Notes under the pieces: generated by a model
What the model was told of the DNA's origin: nothing
Database searches by the model: none
The model's input: only the letters and a program-made list of their open reading frames with translations
Program-made: the position numbers and the translations under genes
Part shown: piece by piece, positions 61,337 through 64,000 of the stretch
How the letters are laid out: every line of letters begins with the position of its first letter
Numbering within the stretch: the first letter of the stretch is position 1
Origin: Methanosarcinaceae archaeon
GTDB taxonomy: Archaea > Halobacteriota > Methanosarcinia > Methanosarcinales > Methanosarcinaceae
DNA: 64,000 bases
Assembly: GCA_020055655.1 (NCBI GenBank)
Contig: JAIPUR010000003.1
Span: 111,616-175,615, forward strand
Direction: 5' to 3'

Positions 61337-61593
61337 TGAATCCTACGCCTTTTAGAAGCAGACCGAACGAAGGGTTTGCAATGACATTTAACAACAATGT
61401 GACTATAAGCGTTATACCATCAAACAACAAACAATATGCAGAAGTTAGAATAACTAAACCTAGTAAAATCAAAGGCAAAGACGATTTTTCATTAATGCCT
61501 GAACACATATACGAAGATGGAATAAGGCACAATTGCAGCACGGATGATGTAGCAAGGCTTATCAGATGGGCTAGGGAGTACAATGACAAATAA
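61336..61593 (+). CDS. Unknown protein, 85 aa
   Basis: TAATG junction. Beta-rich middle (NNVTISVIPSNNKQYAEVRITKPSKIKG) and acidic helix end (CSTDDVARLIRWAREYNDK). Not recognised. Confidence 0.5.
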   Translation: MNPTPFRSRPNEGFAMTFNNNVTISVIPSNNKQYAEVRITKPSKIKGKDDFSLMPEHIYEDGIRHNCSTDDVARLIRWAREYNDK

Positions 61594-61672
61594 ACATTAC
61601 AAAAAGAGAAAAGTAATAATCCGTAAGGTTGAGATTAAAGGTAAAAGACGGTTTTTAATTAGGAGATGTTAA
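61583..61672 (+). CDS. 29-aa very basic peptide
   Basis: Overlaps the preceding gene end. MTNKHYKKRKVIIRKVEIKGKRRFLIRRC. Its DNA from 61609 to 61661 is repeated at 62565-62617, where the reading frame has no start of its own. Confidence 0.4.
   Translation: MTNKHYKKRKVIIRKVEIKGKRRFLIRRC
61609..61661 (+). repeat. 53-bp direct repeat, copy 1
   Basis: Identical over 53 bases to 62565-62617; contains CCGTAAGGTTGAGATTAAAG. Similarity fades out over the next ten bases (7 of 10). Confidence 0.85.
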
Positions 61673-61675
61673 ACG

Positions 61676-61921
61676 ATGATAAAGAAAAGAGAGTTTACAA
61701 TGTACGTAACATCAGACAATCGTAAATTTGAATACGAAAGCGAAGCAATTGAACATGAAATTGAATTAGAGATATATGACAAATTTGGAGACAACCCGTC
61801 TAACATGCAACCGTGGGAGTATATATTCACGCATAGGAAAGTAATTCACAACTTTTTATCAACTGCATGTGTAAGTTATGAAGAAGATAGAATAGACGTA
61901 TTGTGGAGAGGGGAACAATGA
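61676..61921 (+). CDS. Unknown protein, 81 aa
   Basis: GGAGATG before ATG 61676. Acidic helix EYESEAIEHEIELEIYDKFG, later aromatic (MQPWEYIFTHRKVIHNFL). A second in-frame ATG is eight codons on. Overlaps the next start. Confidence 0.5.
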   Translation: MIKKREFTMYVTSDNRKFEYESEAIEHEIELEIYDKFGDNPSNMQPWEYIFTHRKVIHNFLSTACVSYEEDRIDVLWRGEQ

Positions 61922-62130
61922 AACTATACAAGGGTAGCAACAGACTTAACGCAGAAAAACTAAAAGAAGATACAACATTTGATATGAATAGAGCAAAACA
62001 TATCAATAATAAAATAGAAGATGGTCTTTTATGCGAACATTGCAACAGTAGACATTTTTATATTTATGTCACTTATATAATAGATGATGCGAGGGTGTAC
62101 TGTTGTAATTGTAAAAGACAGGTGGTTTAA
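61918..62130 (+). CDS. Zinc-ribbon small protein, 70 aa
   Basis: GAGGGGAAC before ATG 61918. Two CxxC pairs, CEHCNSRHFYIYVTY and CCNCKRQ, form a likely zinc ribbon; the basic N-terminus (MKLYKGSNRLNAEKLK) may contact DNA. Confidence 0.55.
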   Translation: MKLYKGSNRLNAEKLKEDTTFDMNRAKHINNKIEDGLLCEHCNSRHFYIYVTYIIDDARVYCCNCKRQVV

Positions 62131-62249
62131 TGTTAATACATGTTGATTTGACTTTGTTGTTTTTAATAACATTTGGTATTTTTATAATAAACACATGTGC
62201 AAATGTAACAGCATTTTACATATTGCGCAAAATACACAGAAGTGATTAA
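62130..62249 (+). CDS. 39-aa membrane peptide
   Basis: TAATG junction at 62127-62132. One hydrophobic helix (LTLLFLITFGIFIINTCANVTAFYIL). Stop overlaps the next ATG. Confidence 0.4.
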   Translation: MLIHVDLTLLFLITFGIFIINTCANVTAFYILRKIHRSD

Positions 62250-62462
62250 ATGGGATTCAAAGCGGCATGTTTATTTCATGGAGTTTTAACCGTTCTTTAT
62301 TATAAATATACTGAATCACTTGGTATGTATTTTAATTGGGGGTATCTAACACAAGAGCAACAAAACATATACATACTTGGAATGGTTGGGTGGTTTGTTA
62401 TTATATGTTTATGGATTGGAATTTTTCAACTAAAGATAGATGATTTAGAGGAAGAACAATGA
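62250..62462 (+). CDS. Membrane protein, 70 aa
   Basis: Two helices, FKAACLFHGVLTVLYY and YILGMVGWFVIICLWIGIF, acidic tail. Stop overlaps the next small gene (ATGA). Confidence 0.45.
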   Translation: MGFKAACLFHGVLTVLYYKYTESLGMYFNWGYLTQEQQNIYILGMVGWFVIICLWIGIFQLKIDDLEEEQ

Positions 62463-62572
62463 AAGTAATAGATAACTGCATACACTTCAAAAGTTTTCCG
62501 CAGTTTTACCGCAGAGAACTGCACGGTGGGAAACATAACACAGTTAGAAGACAAAAAAAAAGAAAAAAGTAA
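62459..62572 (+). CDS. 37-aa basic peptide
   Basis: MKVIDNCIHFKSFPQFYRREL and a Lys/Arg tail; the stop TAA is inside the second copy of the 53-bp repeat, so that copy probably truncated or replaced an older end. Confidence 0.35.
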   Translation: MKVIDNCIHFKSFPQFYRRELHGGKHNTVRRQKKRKK

Positions 62573-62617
62573 TAATCCGTAAGGTTGAGATTAAAGGTAA
62601 AAGACGGTTTTTAATTA
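62565..62617 (+). repeat. 53-bp direct repeat, copy 2
   Basis: See copy 1 at 61609. Frame here gives KVIIRKVEIKGKRRFLI without start codon, so it is a duplicated fragment. Confidence 0.85.
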
Positions 62618-62620
62618 AAA

Positions 62621-62658
62621 GGTGTTTTTGAAAGAGAACACCATAACTCTATTTTTTT
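62621..62658 (+). terminator. Terminator of the integrase block
   Basis: GGTGTT (62621-62626) pairs with AACACC (62637-62642), then T-run at 62652-62658. Sits where the plus-strand block meets the minus-strand gene ending at 62683. Confidence 0.6.
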
Positions 62659-62682
62659 AAGTGGAGAGGTTCCACATAATTA

Positions 62683-62883
62683 TTATTTAGCAACTGGTTT
62701 ATACAGTCTTGAAAGAATATCGTCCATTATAGGCATAGGCTGTGGTTTTTTCCCATGTTGTCGAATGGTATACATATAGTGCGGTGACTTTTTTACATGT
62801 GCTTTGCTCACTGCATGAATGTAAAATACTTTCCCGTCACTTCTGCGTAGTAATTTTTTACCTACTGGTAAAGATGGTCTCAT
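62683..62883 (-). CDS. Small basic protein, 66 aa
   Basis: GGTGATTATA before ATG 62883. Basic, beta-like (RPSLPVGKKLLRRSDGKVFYIHAVSKAHVKKSPHYMYTI). GTG 62892 is an alternative start. Unknown. Confidence 0.5.
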   Translation of the reverse strand: MRPSLPVGKKLLRRSDGKVFYIHAVSKAHVKKSPHYMYTIRQHGKKPQPMPIMDDILSRLYKPVAK

Positions 62884-62952
62884 TATAATCACCTAAAAAC
62901 AATTACTTACACATAATATAAATAACTTACCAAAAAAGAAAGAAAAAACCAG

Positions 62953-63390
62953 TTATACTTCAACTGGCTTCATTTCAGTTACAACGGTATATTCGCCACC
63001 TGCAATATTACTCGCAGCACTCATACATTTTGTAAGAACAACTGTTGAATCCGCAGGGACTACAATTTCAGGTCTACCGTTGCCATCAGTGTCCACAAGT
63101 TCAACACCATTCAACATGTAAGTAGTAGTCAGACCAATTCCATCCGGTGAGTATGTTGTCTTTAGTTCTCCACGAATGTCAACACCAGCACGGTTAGTGA
63201 TCCAGATATCTTCATTTGAGGATTCACCACCAAAGAAGGATACCCATGATTCCGCGCCGTCTATTGTAATTGCTTCATCTACAGTCGCATGTGTGGTGTG
63301 TGTGAAAAAACCGCTCAACACTGCTGCGCTTGCTGTTCCTGCAACGAGGAAGACAAGCGCGATGCTTAGAAGTATTTTTTTAGAAATCAT
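62953..63390 (-). CDS. Secreted beta-sandwich protein, 145 aa
   Basis: Signal peptide SKKILLSIALVFLVAGTASA, then a beta-rich domain (TIDGAESWVSFFGGESSNEDIWITNRAGVDIRGELKTTY) with TDGNGRPEIVVPADSTVVL. Layout resembles camelysin/TasA-like extracellular fibre proteins. It stands alone with a TATA-like CTTATATCATATT 20 bases upstream, so it may be expressed from the integrated virus and alter the host surface. Confidence 0.6.
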   Translation of the reverse strand: MISKKILLSIALVFLVAGTASAAVLSGFFTHTTHATVDEAITIDGAESWVSFFGGESSNEDIWITNRAGVDIRGELKTTYSPDGIGLTTTYMLNGVELVDTDGNGRPEIVVPADSTVVLTKCMSAASNIAGGEYTVVTEMKPVEV

Positions 63391-63564
63391 CAATAATAAT
63401 ATGCTTTAATATGATATAAGTTTTTTTAGAAATAAAACAGTTGAATCAAATGGCCTACTAACATGATTCAACTGTTTAACACGCATTGTCTGGAATATAT
63501 TATATAGCGTTGGTGGTATTTAATATTTGTGTATATGATCATAAAAAAGTAACTTAATACATTT

Positions 63565-63732
63565 TTACTTTTTTAATGCTTTGCTAATTGCATATTCACC
63601 TTCACCACTCAACATCCTCAGCTCGCGCCAACTAGCAGATGGATTATCACGTTTCAATTGTCTGATAGCTTCCAAACGGTCATCTGTGATACGTGGTTTG
63701 GGAAATGTAGCGATGTATTCAGGTAGTTTTAT
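63565..63732 (-). CDS. Unknown HTH-like protein, 55 aa, with ATA at the start position
   Basis: Sequence KLPEYIATFPKPRITDDRLEAIRQLKRDNPSASWRELRMLSGEGEYAISKALKK looks like a helix-turn-helix. GGAGG stands seven bases before an ATA codon (63730-63732) in frame; no ATG, GTG or TTG fits. Either an ATA start, a mutated ATG, or a +1 frameshift from the gene at 63719-63820. Confidence 0.45.
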   Translation of the reverse strand: MKLPEYIATFPKPRITDDRLEAIRQLKRDNPSASWRELRMLSGEGEYAISKALKK

Positions 63733-63820
63733 TTTTATCCCTCCTTTGTTTTTCTTCTTCTTTGACCTCGCGCATGTAGGATCGGTTAGGCATGTAGCTG
63801 TTTATTCGTTTCCTTTTCAT
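63719..63820 (-). CDS. 33-aa basic peptide
   Basis: TAATG junction with the 63820-63963 gene. KRKRINSYMPNRSYMREVKEEEKQRRDKNKTT. The stop overlaps the beginning of the 63565 frame. Confidence 0.35.
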   Translation of the reverse strand: MKRKRINSYMPNRSYMREVKEEEKQRRDKNKTT

Positions 63821-63963
63821 TATTCAGCACTTCCTTTATTATGGAGTTCCTGCGTTTCCATCGACTTCCCACCCAAACCCTGAGCGTTTCCCTTCGTTTG
63901 TATAGTACCAAAATGTTCAGGTCTACCTGTTATATATTGTCTGCATTCAAAACATCTTGTCAT
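63820..63963 (-). CDS. 47-aa peptide with CxxC
   Basis: GGAAGTGAAAACC before ATG 63963. TRCFECRQYITGRPEHF begins with a Cys pair. Minus-strand block continues past the window. Confidence 0.4.
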   Translation of the reverse strand: MTRCFECRQYITGRPEHFGTIQTKGNAQGLGGKSMETQELHNKGSAE

Positions 63964-64000
63964 GGTTTTCACTTCCTTATTCTTTCCATAGTTCTATCCA

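Noticed and set aside
61609..62617. 53-bp repeat as the provirus attachment sites
   Set aside because: Both copies lie inside a coherent small-gene block on the same strand, only 956 bases apart, with viral genes on both sides.
63581..63883. 100-codon plus-strand frame at the right edge
   Set aside because: The minus strand holds chained small genes with ribosome sites here (63565-63963).

Overview
The window comes from a methanogenic archaeon of the order Methanosarcinales, probably a halotolerant methylotrophic genus close to Methanolobus or Methanococcoides. The evidence is a cysteate synthase (the coenzyme M route of this order), SepCysS, CofD of F420 synthesis, diphthamide synthase, archaeal RNA polymerase subunit L, exosome Csl4, an archaeal-type HGPRT, a PEF-CTERM surface protein and archaeal TATA promoters with GGTGA ribosome sites. 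The genus is an inference.

Bases 1-29,100 are chromosome. On the minus strand lie a fluoride channel pair, moeA, a MoaD-like protein, tRNA-Pro(UGG), an ABC-2 permease, flavin prenyltransferase ubiX with an LpdD-like protein, and an HD phosphohydrolase. On the plus strand follow cofD, interrupted by an in-frame TAA; a ChlI/ChlD-type chelatase pair; hpt-dph2-METTL5-like; csl4-rpoL; a decayed flavoprotein gene; pscS; an MscS channel; two Fe-S redox proteins; and a PEF-CTERM protein. Then come a gamma-carbonic anhydrase-like protein, a membrane protein, two large TPR proteins, a YigZ/IMPACT protein, a HAD phosphatase and cysteate synthase.

From about 29,060 to the end of the window (about 35 kb, right end not reached) the DNA changes to tightly packed, overlapping, mostly unrecognisable small genes: an integrated virus. 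Its left edge cuts into the tail of the cysteate synthase gene. Near this edge is a DNA methyltransferase bracketed by a 23-bp direct repeat. The replication block (30.1-34.1 kb) holds a small repressor-like protein, a PD-(D/E)XK nuclease, a primase-polymerase/SF3 helicase whose gene carries an inverted array of 9-mers, and an HTH/zinc protein. The structural block (34.5-57.8 kb) has a small two-helix membrane protein with its own promoter, leader hairpin and terminator (best major capsid candidate), a P-loop ATPase and many membrane proteins. It also has four large secreted, membrane-anchored spike or fibre proteins with different ectodomains, and a module present in two diverged copies (a large KLAAFK scaffold protein, a small secreted Cys protein, and a big adhesin). 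A minus-strand block (58.0-59.7 kb) and a plus-strand block with a compact tyrosine integrase (59.9-62.6 kb) diverge from a shared control region; a further minus-strand block runs to the window edge.

No icosahedral capsid, terminase or tail genes are visible. A two-helix coat candidate, an ATPase and membrane-anchored fibres fit a lipid-containing spindle-shaped or pleomorphic archaeal virus. That assignment is inference; it could be an undescribed methanogen virus group.
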